A DNA stretch of 64,000 nucleotides, from contig JBHGNT010000014.1 in NCBI GenBank assembly GCA_043228905.1, forward strand, positions 9,362,001 to 9,426,000, written 5' to 3'. A program made the position numbers and the translations under genes. Below the pieces are notes generated by a model that made no database searches, was not told where the DNA came from, and was given only the letters and a program-made list of their open reading frames with translations. Positions 1 to 10,119 of the stretch are shown in pieces (positions within the stretch are counted from its first letter, which is position 1; every line of letters begins with the position of its first letter). Origin of the DNA: Azolla caroliniana. Its lineage: Eukaryota; Polypodiophyta.

Positions 1-164
1 TCTGGATTATTGCGTGGCTACGTCCGTCCTCCATAGCAGCAACAATAGTAGTAGACAATTCTGAGAATGTGGAGCAGCAGGAGGGGGCCATCCGACAAGA
101 AGTATGTGGAGGAGGAGATGCAGCCGCTGGGCAGACGAAACAGTGGGGAACTGAATATCGGCTG

Positions 165-202
165 TTATGGTTATGGTTATGGTTATGGTTATGGTTATGG
201 TT
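165..202. repeat. Hexanucleotide microsatellite (GGTTAT)n
   Basis: About six uninterrupted GGTTAT units just upstream of the phytocyanin start. Read in the gene's frame it would give alternating Gly-Tyr, so an upstream ATG at 67 would add a low-complexity Gly-Tyr segment in front of the signal peptide. More likely it lies in the 5' UTR or proximal promoter. Confidence 0.85.
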
Positions 203-225
203 ACAGTAGTAGTAGCATGATGATC

Positions 226-436
226 ATGGATCCACAGCAGCAACTGAGAGATATGCATCTGCTCTTATTTGTGGTGGTGCTCAGCACGGTGGCCCTGATG
301 GCACGTGGTGCGTATTCCGCTGATTTTGACGTCGGCGGTTCCGCTGGCTGGACCCTCCCCTCTGCTGCGGACGCGCTTAATTACACCTCCTGGGCCAACT
401 CTCAAATCTTCGTTGTGGGAGATGTTCTCTGTATGT

Positions 437-470
<34 letters not shown>

Positions 471-1014
471 CTAATTCCATATGATCGACCAAGATTTGTG
501 TGCTTTTTGAATACTCAAAGTAAGATCTAACGTTGATCTGTTTTGTGTGCATGTTTTTCTTGTGTTGCTGCGGGTGGTGGTAGATTTTAACTACAACAGG
601 GCGTATCACAACGTGATGGTGGTGAGGAGGACAAATTACGAGAGATGTGATGGTGCCAATCCCATCCTAAGCTACGATGATGGCTTCACTAACTTTACGT
701 TGAGTAGGCCAGGCACTTTCTACTTCATGTGTAGTGTGCCGTCCCACTGTGAGCTTGGCCAGAAGGTTGCCATTCATGTCCGGAAACACCCCCTTCAATC
801 CAGCAGCAGCAGCCCAAGCCCAAGCCCAAGCCCAAACATAAGCATTATTAGCCCCAACGCAGCAGCCACTCCCTCGTCGTCCTCCGCCAACAACAACTCC
901 CCTCCTCCCTTCGCTCCCAATGACAGCCGCCATTCCGCCGCCACGCCCTACAACCTCCACCTCATCTTCCTCGCTTCCATCATCATCTCTCTAATCCCAT
1001 TCCACCCACTTTAA
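226..1014 (+). CDS. Stellacyanin-type phytocyanin, GPI-anchored, two exons
   Basis: Blue copper protein of the plant phytocyanin family, probably an extracellular, plasma-membrane-anchored electron-transfer or AGP-like protein. Exon 1 is 226-430 and exon 2 is 584-1014, joined by a phase-1 GT-AG intron; splicing restores GDVLYFNYN, the usual phytocyanin intron position. From Met226 the product is 211 aa: hydrophobic signal peptide (about residues 10-32), plastocyanin-like domain (about 33-133), Ser/Pro-rich AGP-like linker, and a hydrophobic C-terminus typical of a GPI-addition signal. All copper ligands are visible: His77, Cys118, His123 and axial Gln128. Gln in place of Met makes it stellacyanin-like; Cys90 and Cys124 would form the disulfide. 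ATG226 has A at -3 and G at +4. ATG217 and ATG253 are in-frame alternatives, and 253 would leave the shortest n-region. It is the only host-type gene seen here and looks intact. Confidence 0.9.
431..583 (+). other. Phytocyanin intron with (AT)n microsatellite
   Basis: 153-bp intron with donor GTATGT and acceptor TGGTAG. An uninterrupted (AT)n tract of about 30 bp (439-468) sits right after the donor. The frame requires removal of this segment: the upstream frame meets TAG at 436-438, and splicing restores the family sequence. Confidence 0.85.
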
Positions 1015-1885
1015 ACACCACCTCTGCTACTTACTACCCCTCTTATCCTTCTTCTTCTTCTTCTTCTTCTTCTTCTGCATGCATCTTCATCATCATCATC
1101 ATTCTACACCCCCCCCTACAACAACACATGCACTCCCACTCCCATTCCTTTCTTCTTGGTATGGACGCTACTCCTGTCTACTCATACATACATACATGCA
1201 TACATACATACATACTTATCTTCTTCACCATGCTTCCTAATCAATGTTTTGATATACCATGTTCGACTAATTAATGACATCACTATGTACTGCTCAAGAA
1301 TGTGTTAATCAATGCGTTGTTCCCATTCTTCCTTCTCAACACATACATATATGTATGCATCACATACATCATCATTGAGAACTCCAACTCATCTCGATTT
1401 TTATCATCCTCTATCACGCCATATTTTCTTCAACTTATGTACTTCCAGCAATAGATAAAGTCTAGTACTTCTACTAATGTCTTGTGTTCGTCTCGACTGA
1501 TATATATATATATATATATATATATTCTTGCATAGCTTTTCCAATCATAATGTTGAAGTTTAATATTGATTAATATAAGTGCACGTTTATTATTTGCCAA
1601 CTTTACTTTGGAGATAAACCTTAGCTGGCAGGTAATTAGTAGAGCTGCACAGTGTAATTGGCCACTTACGATCCTTCCATCGATGCTTCAAATCTGTTAG
1701 GTGGATTTTCAATTTGCGTTTGGCGCAGGTGGACGCATTATGTTGTGAGCGACAAGCAGTGCAGGACAAGAAAGAGCCTAGTAAGCAATCACCCGGCGGG
1801 CATTAAACACTGTTTCAAACGAGAAGTGTCAGTCCAAATTATCCTTAGCAGTCATGGAGAGGCCGATAATGGCTTGCTTCATTCT
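1015..1885. other. Phytocyanin 3' flank and intergenic sequence with simple repeats
   Basis: No coding sequence I can support. It contains a (CTT)n tract at about 1048-1076, a CATA tetranucleotide tract at about 1185-1215 and an (AT)n tract at about 1501-1525. The open frame at 1658-1999 has no recognisable domain and runs into the Copia A LTR. Confidence 0.6.
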
Positions 1886-2387
1886 TATATGCGCGGAATC
1901 GGGATCAATCAAGTAGACAACACAGGAATTGATAAATGTAACAAGAGAAACAGAGCACACAATATTTTAACGTGGAAAACTACGGGACCCTTCGGGTAAG
2001 AGAACTTCCACTACACCACATGCCGTTATAACCTCCCTAGATATCACTAGGGGAATATCCAAAACATCAAGGCAACAAACTTGACAACCAACTTTATCCA
2101 ACAAATGGATGGAAAGACAAAACATCACAAAAATATAAAACCCTAGAACTTTATTTGCTGCTCAATCAAAGTTCATGTGGCTATCATTTGGGATAGAACA
2201 ACCTTTGACGCCACTTCGCTAACAAGGTCTTCTCTTACGGTCCTGTATATCTCTTCTTTCTGCCTCTCTATATAATCGTGCCCTAACTAGTTTCACCTAT
2301 ATATAGATAGATAGATCAATAGATAGATATACTTTCGGTCTTACGGCCCTCTTTTTTCTCCCACGATGAGCGAAACAAAACACAACA
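1886..2387 (-). repeat. Copia A 3' LTR (outer end approximate)
   Basis: Immediately beyond the stop of the Copia A RNase H frame lies a polypurine tract (minus strand of 2391-2400), then an LTR that on the minus strand begins TGTTGTG at 2387. Its inner part (ACGTGGAAAAC near 1970) resembles the same region of the Copia L LTR, supporting identity as an LTR. The left boundary near 1886 is inferred from that alignment only. Confidence 0.5.
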
Positions 2388-2397
2388 AACTCCCCCT

Positions 2398-3546
2398 TCA
2401 CTCCTGTATGGGAGAATCAACCAAACCCACTCTCATGTGACAAGCAACAAGCTTTTCCATAGGCAACGTCTTCGCCAACATGTTTGACCCATTGTCATTG
2501 GTGTGGATCTTCACTAAGGTAAAGTCACCATCTTCTACTCTCTCTCGTAACCAATGAAACCTTCTCTGTATGTGTTTGGTTTGAGAATGATACGCAACAT
2601 TATTGGCAAGGTGAATGGCACTTTGATTGTCACAATGAAGTAGGAACTTGTCTTGCTTCACTCCTAACTTAGTCAAAATCCCTCTCATCCAAATCAATTC
2701 CTTACCAGCCTCAACTGCAACCATATACTCAGCCTCTGTGGTTGACAAAGCCACATTCTTTTGCAATCTCGATTTCCATAACAAAGCTCGCCCTGCATAT
2801 GCTATTACATAACATGACGTGGATCAGTCAAAATCTGTAAAGCCATTAAGCATAGGTTCTCCGGGACCATATCTTAGGGATACACCCGAGGTGCCTTTAA
2901 GGGACATGAGAATCCACTTAACTGCAACCTAATGTTCCTTTCCAGGATTGCTCATGAATCTGCTGACACGACCTAGTGTAGACCATGGCATACATCAAAC
3001 TACCCACAACTAACGCATAAGGCACCTTCTTCATCTCTGCTTTATCTTTCTCACTCTTCGAACTCTAACCAGATTTTACCATCAAGTTCAATGGTAGTGT
3101 ATAACCAATGGGTTTGGCCTTATCCATGTTAAACCTGCAAAGCACTCTTGTCACATAGGTCTCCTATGACAACCACAACATGTTTTTCGTCCTATCCTAT
3201 ACTATGTGCATCCCCAAAATCTGTTTTACAGGACTTAAGTCCTTCATAGCAAAGGACTTGCTCAGACCTTTCTTTAAGCTCGCAATCTTGTTAGCATCAT
3301 GACCCACAACCAACATATCATCCACATAAACCAAAAGAATAAGAAAATCATCTTGATGGTACCTCTTCCCAAACCCACAATGATCAGCTTGTGTCTTATG
3401 GAATTCATGCTGTGTCATGAACGATTAGAATTTCTTGTACCATTGTCAAGGAGCTTGTTTCAAACCATATAAGCTCTTCCTCAATCTGCGTACAAGATTC
3501 TCTTTCCTCTTGATCTCAAAACCCTCAGGTTGCTCCATGTATATCT
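2398..3546 (-). pseudogene. Copia A pol, RT-RNase H end (decayed)
   Basis: Minus-strand Ty1/copia pol remnant. RNase H (2398-2784) includes ALSTTEAEYM and CDNQSAIHLA followed by a KHIQRR motif. RT palm sequence LLVYVDDMLVVG is at 3197-3418. Several stops and small indels separate these pieces. The frame is cut at 3546 by Gypsy D and resumes at 16814. Closest relatives in this window are Copia K, L and J. Confidence 0.85.
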
Positions 3547-3684
3547 TGTCAGGAACAGTACTGAGACAGAGAAGGAATTAGTACTAAACGAAGGATTAGT
3601 ACTAGGAGAGGTGTAGAACTTCTTCGAGAGAAGGAAGGAGTGAGCAAGACGGGGAGAGAGAGAGAGATCGAGAGAGAGAGAGAG
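3547..3684 (-). repeat. Gypsy D 3' LTR, U5-side part
   Basis: Matches 16368-16510 of the Gypsy D 5' LTR nearly base for base, including repeated TTAGTACTAA palindromes and a (GA)n tract at about 3655-3684. The remainder of this LTR lies at 5621-5920. Confidence 0.85.
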
Positions 3685-4037
3685 AGTCACGGATCATAAA
3701 CTCAAGAGACAAGCAAGAAGATAACCAAATGGACAAGAAAGAAGATAGTATTAAAGGAAAGACTCCATAATTGGTGTTGTTCACCTTGAATTCCTTCAAG
3801 GTGAACTCCTCTATTTATACTACATGGCATGCATACTTGTTGCACGCATGTGAATCTACAATAGAGCATGTAGGTATGCATGCATGTGCCAAGTGTAAAT
3901 ACTACAAGGGAGCAACTATGCACATGATGCTAGCAAAATAATAAGGACCAATTACATACATAACTAGTACTAGATATCTTGGTTAACTCATAATACTAGA
4001 TTATAACATGGTCGTGTCAAGAGTTCGAATCTTGACA
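3685..4037 (-). repeat. Element X LTR, minus orientation
   Basis: About 353 bp; on the minus strand it begins TGTCAAGATTCGAAC, an 8-bp-stem hairpin with a 7-nt loop. It has a TATAAATAG box, and its last bases have mutated from TG to AG on the plus strand. A polypurine tract abuts it at 4038-4050. It is repeated in reverse orientation at 5265-5615. Confidence 0.85.
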
Positions 4038-4860
4038 TTATCCCCCCTCTTACGCCGCCTTCCCAAATCGGCCGCTGGTTTGTGGGGATATCGGTGATGA
4101 AAATCTTGGACGACCTCTGGGGCATTTTGTAAATTTGCCGATGGTTCCCATGTGGCCTCAGACATGGGGTAAACCCTCCATAGGATGAGGTATTGCAAGT
4201 GTCGACGGTGCCAACGCGAGTCAAGGATTTGGTCGACCTCGTATTCCTCCCCTGTCGTCAATTGCACAGGTGGTGGTGGTGGGGCTTGACGTCCTGGGAG
4301 TTGTGAAGCATAATGGGGTTCGAGGAGGGAGACATGAAAAACATCATGAATCCGGAAGTGGGATGGAAGGGAGAGCCGGAAGGCGACGGGATTGATGCAC
4401 TCGATGATACGGAATGGTCCCAACTTCTTGTAATCAAGTTTCGCACATGGACGAGTAGTAGAGATGTGTCGACGTAACAACCAGACCATGTCTCCAACGA
4501 CAAAGTGTGGAGTGGAAGATCGATGGCGATCAACCTGCTTCTTGTATCATTCACTAGCAAGACTAAGCTCCAAGGATAAATCATGATGTACTTCTTCCAA
4601 AATGCGGGCGCGATCCTCCGCCGAAGGGTTCACGGAAGTGGTAGCAAGGGAAATGTTGAAGCGAGGATGTAAACCGTAGTTGGCAAAGAAGGGAGTGACG
4701 CCAGTCGATGCATGGAGAGAATTATTGTAGGCGAATTCCGTGAGCGAAAGTAAGTTGACCCAATCATCTTGTTGGTAACTAACCGAGCACCGAAGATACT
4801 GCTCAAGGATTTGGTTGACACGCTCCGTTTGCCCGTCAGTTTGGGGGTGATAAGGTTTCT
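4038..4860 (-). pseudogene. Element X integrase C-terminus and chromodomain
   Basis: Minus-strand remnant of the integrase core (about 4500-4860, several frames) followed by an open frame ending in the LTR at 4001. It contains the GPY/F-type segment KLDYKKLGPFRII and a chromodomain (EEYEVDQILDSRW, then TWEPSANLQ). Chromodomains at the IN C-terminus define chromoviruses and are thought to bias integration towards heterochromatin. The frame joins abruptly to gag sequence near 4860. Confidence 0.8.
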
Positions 4861-5197
4861 ACCAATGGTGCAAACCAAGCTTGGGCCGGACCGGAGAGAA
4901 GGGTGCCCACAAGGCCGACTTGTCGAAGACCATCTCCATAACGTTGAGGTTGTAGCCAAATGATAAGTCGAACTTGGTTGATGAACCCTTGGAAATGCGA
5001 CCTCGTTCCATCAAATTTTTCGGCGGAGGATCGGGCTCTAGGCTAGGTTGTTGTGGGAGACTAGGGTTCGGGGGTTGTGAGGATAGGGAGGTACCGACTT
5101 GAAGTTCTTGTAAAGAATTTCGAAGAGCTTCATTTTCAAGCTGTAGTTGTCGTAAGGCTACCATTATTTGGCCTAACTCACTAGTTGAGTCGGACAT
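4861..5197 (-). pseudogene. Element X gag N-terminus (truncated)
   Basis: Minus-strand ATG at 5197 opens a frame with a short coiled-coil-like start (MVALRQLQLENEALRNSLQ), a Pro-rich stretch and a segment matching gag leaders. It stops near 4859 at the fusion with the IN region. No zinc knuckle, PR or RT is present. Confidence 0.6.
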
Positions 5198-5234
5198 AGC
5201 AATGGCTTATGAGAGGGAGAGCTATGAGGATGGG

Positions 5235-5247
5235 AAGGTGAACAAAT
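5235..5247 (-). other. Element X primer-binding site, complementary to its own LTR
   Basis: Two bases inside the 5' LTR stub the minus strand reads TTGTTCACCTT. Its 11-nt reverse complement is at 5513-5523 in the right LTR, 32 nt downstream of TATAAATAG (5481). No tRNA 3' end is evident, so the layout suggests self-priming. Confidence 0.6.
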
Positions 5248-5264
5248 TGTCATGGATCATAAAC

Positions 5265-5615
5265 TCAAGATTCGAACTCTTGACACGAACATGTTATAAT
5301 CTAGTATTATGAGTTAACCAAGATATCTAGTACTAGTTATGTTTGTAATTGGTCCTTATTATTTTGCTAGCATCATGTGCATAGTTGCTCCCTTGTAGTA
5401 TTTACACTTGGCACATGCATGCATACCTACATGCTCTATTGTAGATTCACATGTGTGCAACAAGTATGCATGCCATGTAGTATAAATAGAGGACTTCACC
5501 TTGAAGGAATTCAAGGTGAACAACACCAGTTATGGAGTCTTTCCTTTAATACTATCTTCTTTGTTGTCCATTTGGTTATCTTCTTGCTTGTCTGTTGAGT
5601 TTATGATCCGTGACA
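5265..5615 (+). repeat. Element X LTR, plus orientation (inverted copy)
   Basis: Reverse complement of 3685-4037, lacking only the first two bases. It has TATA at 5481-5489, a palindromic TTCACCTTGAA/TTCAAGGTGAA around the predicted transcript start, and ends CCGTGACA. Confidence 0.85.
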
Positions 5616-5620
5616 GAGAG

Positions 5621-5920
5621 AGTGATGATAAGAAAGATATGTATTATATGAAGAGAATATACAATGGTGGCTAAAAGGCTTAAGACTGGCGTTGAACCAA
5701 TTTGGTTCAACATAATGCCTAGTGCCCTCTTTTATAGTGTTTTCAGGAGTAATCTTGAAGCTTCTAGAATGTTCCAGATAAATCTGGAATATACACTAAT
5801 TTCCTATAATAAAATGTAAATGAAAATAATATCCTACATATTACAATAGATGGTCTAATGGTCAAGAGCTCGACCCATATAATCTAAGGTCATGGGTTCG
5901 AGTCTTGACATATCATGATA
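5621..5920 (-). repeat. Gypsy D 3' LTR, U3-side part, with tRNA-like segment
   Basis: Continues 3547-3684 after removal of element X. It matches 16515-16813 closely. On the plus strand (antisense to the element) it contains an A-box match TGGTCTAATGG at 5851-5861 and a B-box match GTTCGAGTC at 5896-5904. A polypurine tract abuts at 5921-5935. Confidence 0.85.
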
Positions 5921-5935
5921 CTATCCCCCTTTTAA

Positions 5936-6923
5936 AATGATGAGTGTCACGAGTCGTCTTGGATTGAGGACCCGGTTTGTGTGGATATTGACGATGGAAG
6001 TCTTAAAGAAGAGCACGAGCATTGGTCACATTCTCGATCGGTTCCCAAGTACGTTCGCTGGGACTATAGCCTAGCCAATCGACTAGATAGTAGAGCTTGT
6101 TGCGAACAATCTTGGAATCAAGGATGGCGGCAACCTCGTACTCCGGCCCATCTTCAAGCTCGATCGGGGGTGGAGGTTGGATAAGACGTCTTGGGATGGT
6201 GCTCTCGTGGTAGGGTTTGAGGAGAGAACTATGAAACACCGGATGTATCCGAAGTTGAGGAGGTAGATCGAGATGAAAAGCGACATCATTAATCTGTCCA
6301 ATCATACGGAAAGGACCTAATCGCCGATAATCCAACTTCTCACATGGGCGAGTAGTCTTGATGTGTTGTCGTAGCAGCCACACCCGATCTCCAATATTAA
6401 AACTGGATGGAAGTCAATGACGATCCGCGTAGACCTTGTGTGTTTGTTGAGCTTGCTGGAGATGAGTAGATAAATCCGCTTGTATCTTGCGTAACCGCTC
6501 CAAACGATCCTCCGCGCACGGATTTGTGGACACCTCTAGGGTTTCAAGTACACTCCACTGGGGGTGACATCCTGTATAAGCATAAAATGGCGTAACTTTA
6601 GTGGATGCGTGGATAGAGTTGTTATAGGCAAATTCGACGAAGTGGAGAATATCTGCCCAGTAGTCTTGATGATAACTGAGAAAGCACCGCAGATACTGCT
6701 CCAGCGTTTGATTTGTTCATTCAGCTTGGCCATCGGTTTGTGGGTGGTAGCCGGAGGAGAGGTGACAAGAGACCTTGAGCATGTTAAAAAGGTGCTTCCA
6801 GAATTTTGATATGAACTGGGGTCCACGGTCGCTGATGATACTATCGGGAAGTCCATGATGCCGACATACTTCACGCATGACAATTTCGGCAGTGTCTTCA
6901 CTGGAGATCTCCTTAGTACATGG
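5936..6923 (-). pseudogene. Gypsy D integrase core end, GPY/F module and chromodomain
   Basis: Minus-strand continuation of Gypsy D pol beyond Copia F. Integrase core motifs SDRGPQF and [11 protein letters not shown] are readable in 6570-6900 across one or two stops. The open frame 6003-6383 holds VWLLRQHIKTTRPCEKL, KLDYRRLGPFRMI and a chromodomain (EYEVAAILDS, LVDWLGYSPSERTWEP). Very similar to the intact IN of Gypsy G. Confidence 0.85.
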
Positions 6924-7316
6924 TGTTGAGAGACAAGCTCAACATCGGCCGGATCGGCTGAAGAAGCCGAGGACCAGATCGGTTGGGACCGATTAGTTAG
7001 GCCGAGTGCGTAAACCGCGAGGCCGTTAGGAAAGATATTCCGTGAGGAATATATTTGGGAGTTAGTGTAGGAGCTCTTAAAGAGCATTGAAGTACGGTCA
7101 GTACTTCGGTCAGTCCTTCGAGGACTTGTACAAAAGTGTTCATGGAACACACATATGTATAGAGTAGTGAATCGAGAACTTTTGTTGTCGAATATAGTTC
7201 TTCTTTCTCTCTCTGTCTCTCCTGAGTATACTACGTAAGCTCAAGCTCTCCGTTAAACCTGAGTTTTCTATCTTCTGTTCGGTCTTCATACTTGCTTCCG
7301 CACGCTACTTTCTACA
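6924..7316 (+). repeat. Copia F 5' LTR
   Basis: 393 bp, TG...CA. A short palindromic start (TGTTGAGAGACAAGCTCAACA) is shared with Copia B. Confidence 0.95.
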
Positions 7317-7328
7317 TGGTATCAGAGC
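7317..7328 (+). other. Copia F primer-binding site (initiator tRNA-Met)
   Basis: TGGTATCAGAGC directly follows the LTR and is complementary to the 3' end of plant initiator tRNA-Met, the usual primer for Copia elements. Confidence 0.9.
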
Positions 7329-7386
7329 GCGAGGGTTGAGAACCTCTCTGCAACCGACACAGTGACGAAGAAGAACAAGAAGAACG

Positions 7387-8178
7387 ATGGATAGAGGCAT
7401 GGCGAGCTTGCTTCCAACAGAGAAGCTCGACAGAACGAACTACACGTCTTGGTCCTACAAGATGCACCAGTACCTGCTCGGGCACGGCTACTGGAGTTAT
7501 GTCGAAGGAGCTAATGACGTGGCACCCGAATCGACACACAGAGACTTCCCGTCGTGGGAGCAATCGGCGAGCAGGGTATTATACTGCTTCGCGTCGTGTG
7601 TGGGCAAACAACTATTGAGCTATGTCCGGGATGCAAAGACGCTGAAGGGTGCGTGGGAAAATCTGAAGAAGATTTTCGCCGCGAGCACCACAGCCAGGAA
7701 GCTCCAGCTCCGACAGGAGTTGAGCAACCTACGACAATGCGACTTGTCGGTGGCGGACTATACATCGAAGATCAAGGATATCTGCGACTCCCTCGCCTCC
7801 ATAGAGGTGAACATCGAGAAGAGCGAGATGGTCCAGATCTGTCTCGGAGGTTTGGCGTCGAAGTTCGGAGCGTTCCGAACGGCTGTGTGTACCCGGGAGA
7901 ATACGCCGCCCTTTTTCGACTTACAGTCGATGCTCTTGGTAGAGGAGAACCACGCGGGTGCGTCGACGAACACGCACACCGACAGCAAGATGTTGTACAC
8001 GGAGGGAGAAAGGCCCCGTGGTCGTGGCGGACGAGGCGAGTCGGTACGCAAGGGAAGCGGCCAACGACATCAAGGAAGAAGGCACCGAAGTGATGTGGAC
8101 AGCAACTCCGAACCCTCCGGAAACAGGGGGAGTCAAAGCGATGAGAACCGGCAAGGGAAGGCCATCGCAGAGTGCTAG
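7387..8178 (+). CDS. Copia F gag, ending at a UAG inside the zinc knuckle
   Basis: 263-aa frame with a Copia-type gag domain (MASLLPTEKLDRTNY; ASTTARKLQLRQELSNLR; then FFDLQSMLLVEENH). It then passes into an Arg/Gly-rich linker and ends ...IAEC. The terminating TAG at 8176 replaces the Trp of a CWYCGKKGHKESEC knuckle, and the rest of the knuckle continues in the same frame after the stop. The same codon is TAG in Copia C and Copia N. It could be an inherited nonsense mutation or a readthrough site. Confidence 0.85.
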   Translation: MDRGMASLLPTEKLDRTNYTSWSYKMHQYLLGHGYWSYVEGANDVAPESTHRDFPSWEQSASRVLYCFASCVGKQLLSYVRDAKTLKGAWENLKKIFAASTTARKLQLRQELSNLRQCDLSVADYTSKIKDICDSLASIEVNIEKSEMVQICLGGLASKFGAFRTAVCTRENTPPFFDLQSMLLVEENHAGASTNTHTDSKMLYTEGERPRGRGGRGESVRKGSGQRHQGRRHRSDVDSNSEPSGNRGSQSDENRQGKAIAEC

Positions 8179-10119
8179 TACTGTGGCAAGAAAGGCCACA
8201 AGGAAAGTGAGTGCTGGAAGAAGTGGGCTGATTCGGAGAGAACCGGTTCCGGAAACGGCTCCGGACATACCGACAAGAGAAATCGGCAGCGATCGCACTA
8301 CGCCGAAGACTCCGGGAGAGCCGAAGAAGGGTCTGCCTTCGTGACGAGACACGAAGTAAACTCAATGAAGTAGACCACCCTGAGATCGGACGAGGTGTGG
8401 TACGTAGACTCCGGCGCGTCAAACCACATGACGAGCCATAAGGAGTGGTTCTCGTACCTTGAAAAACCGATACAACCTGGAGTAGTCGCAACTGGAGACG
8501 ACACTCCGCATCCGATCGCGAATGTCGGAGAAGTTCCCCTTAGTCATGTCGGGTAGAAAGGGAAACTCATTAACGTGCTGCACGTCCCAACAATCACGAA
8601 GAACTTGGTCTCGGTCTGACAGATCGTCGACCAAGGGATGGAGGTTCAGTTTACACACCTCGGGTGCTTCATTGAGGAAGAAGGCCGTGTGATTGCGCAA
8701 GGGCGCAGAGACGGGAGGATGTTCATCCTCGACTCCATTGACGGCGGCACCGCAATGTTCGTGAAGGGAAGAAAAACTGAGTCGGACATCGACTTGTGGC
8801 ACAAGCGGATAGGCCACGTCAACTACCAACGGCTTCAAGATCTGCAATCGAAACAGGTAGTGTTCGGATTGCCCAAATTTAGTGGCCGAAAGGCACAAAT
8901 TTCTGAAGCCTGCCAGCTCGGGAAGCAACACCGACTTCCTTTCCCCAACGAGCGAAACCGGAGCCGGAACAAGCTCGACCTTATACACTCCGATGTGTGG
9001 GGGCCGGCACAAAACGTTAGTCTTGGCGGGAGCCGATATTTCGTCTCCTTCATCGACGACCACACGCGGCACACGTGGATCTACCTCATTGAGAGGAAGA
9101 GCAAAGTCTTCGACTGTTTCCGTGACCTCAAAGGGTTCGTGGAAACGGAAACGGGACGAAAGATCAAGTGCTTGCGGACGGATGGAGGAAAAGAGTACTT
9201 TTCCGGTCAATTCAACGGTTATCTACAACAAATGGGAATTCGACGCGAATTCAGTTGTAGATACACACTAGAGCAGAACGGCGTGGCCGAGAGGAAGAAT
9301 TGGTCAGTTGTGGAAGCGGCACGGGCAATGTTGGAGGAGAAGAGCTTGCCCAAGTTTTACTGGGCCGAGGCGGTAAGGACCACGGTGTACATCCAGAACC
9401 GGATCGGAGACAAAGTGTCGGCGCACGAGCTATATTTCGGAACGAAGCCGAACTTGCGACACTTGAGAGTGTTCTGTAGCATTGCGTATGTGCATGTACC
9501 GAAGGAGAAAAGGAGGAAGCTGGACGCAAAGGCCGAGAAATGCATCCTTGTCAGTTACTCGGACGAGCAGAAGGGTTTCAAGTGCTATAACCCTCGCACC
9601 AAACAAGCGCGTGTTAGCCGCGACGTTGTGTTTGACAAGTCCGTGACCTGGTACCAACCCCCGACTCCGAACCCCGACTCCAATCCGAGCTCTGACGATG
9701 AGGTCAGCGAGGCCGAGATGCCTCCGGATGAGCCCGAAATCGAGACCCGCGAAGAGAGTCCGATTTCACTCCGTTTAAGTGGACCAAGTGGACGACTGAG
9801 TCGGTACGACCAGTCCGATGAAGAGCCGGCGAGCAGTGGAGACTTGGCCATGCATTCCCCGCGCAGGAAGCCGAGGAGACGGCTTACGCGCAAAGAGAAA
9901 GGGAAGAAGAAGGTGTCGGATTCTGGCACGGATAGGAACGAGTCAGACCGACGCGAGTCCGACTCCGAGGGAACCGGTGACGGGTCTTTAAAGGTGAAGA
10001 CCGCGTCGACCGAGAAGGCCTCGACATCGGCTAATGAGAGATTACGCCGATCTACCCGCCAGAAGAATCCTGTTTTGCGGTTCGGATACAACGAGTACAT
10101 GGCGCATCATTATGCGTAA
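8179..10119 (+). pseudogene. Copia F protease-integrase region
   Basis: Same frame as gag. After the knuckle come stops at 8371, 8554 and 8617 flanking the protease core (VDSGASNHMTSH), then an open stretch 8638-10119. That stretch has the integrase zinc module (DLWHKRIGHVNYQRL ... ACQLGKQHRLPF), DDE core (DLIHSDVWGPA, FIDDHTRHTW, LRTDGGKEYFSG, NGVAERKNWSVVEAARAMLEE) and an acidic/basic linker ending RRSTRQKNP. A TAA at 10117 ends it in place of a Tyr codon present in Copia B. Confidence 0.85.

Larger units (their letters stand above)
3685..5615. mobile_element. Element X: deleted chromovirus with inverted LTRs
   Basis: Inserted in the GA tract of the Gypsy D 3' LTR; GAGAG flanks both sides (3680-3684 and 5616-5620), though this is low-complexity sequence. 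The left LTR (3685-4037) is in minus orientation and the right LTR (5265-5615) is in plus orientation. Internal sequence is minus: IN C-terminus and chromodomain joined directly to a gag start, with most of gag-pol deleted. A 22-bp stub of a minus-oriented LTR end (5248-5269) precedes the flipped LTR, sharing TCAAG at the switch. Confidence 0.85.

Noticed and set aside
67-225. Upstream in-frame extension of the phytocyanin (Gly-Tyr repeat)
   Set aside because: The extension encodes a microsatellite-derived Gly-Tyr run ahead of a clear signal peptide; better ATGs lie at 217, 226 and 253.
1658-1999. 113-aa open frame as a gene
   Set aside because: No domain, low similarity to anything recognisable, and it runs into the Copia A LTR.
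7772-8491. Long antisense frames opposite Copia F, L and M coding sequence
   Set aside because: Shadow frames of GC-rich coding strands without their own domains.
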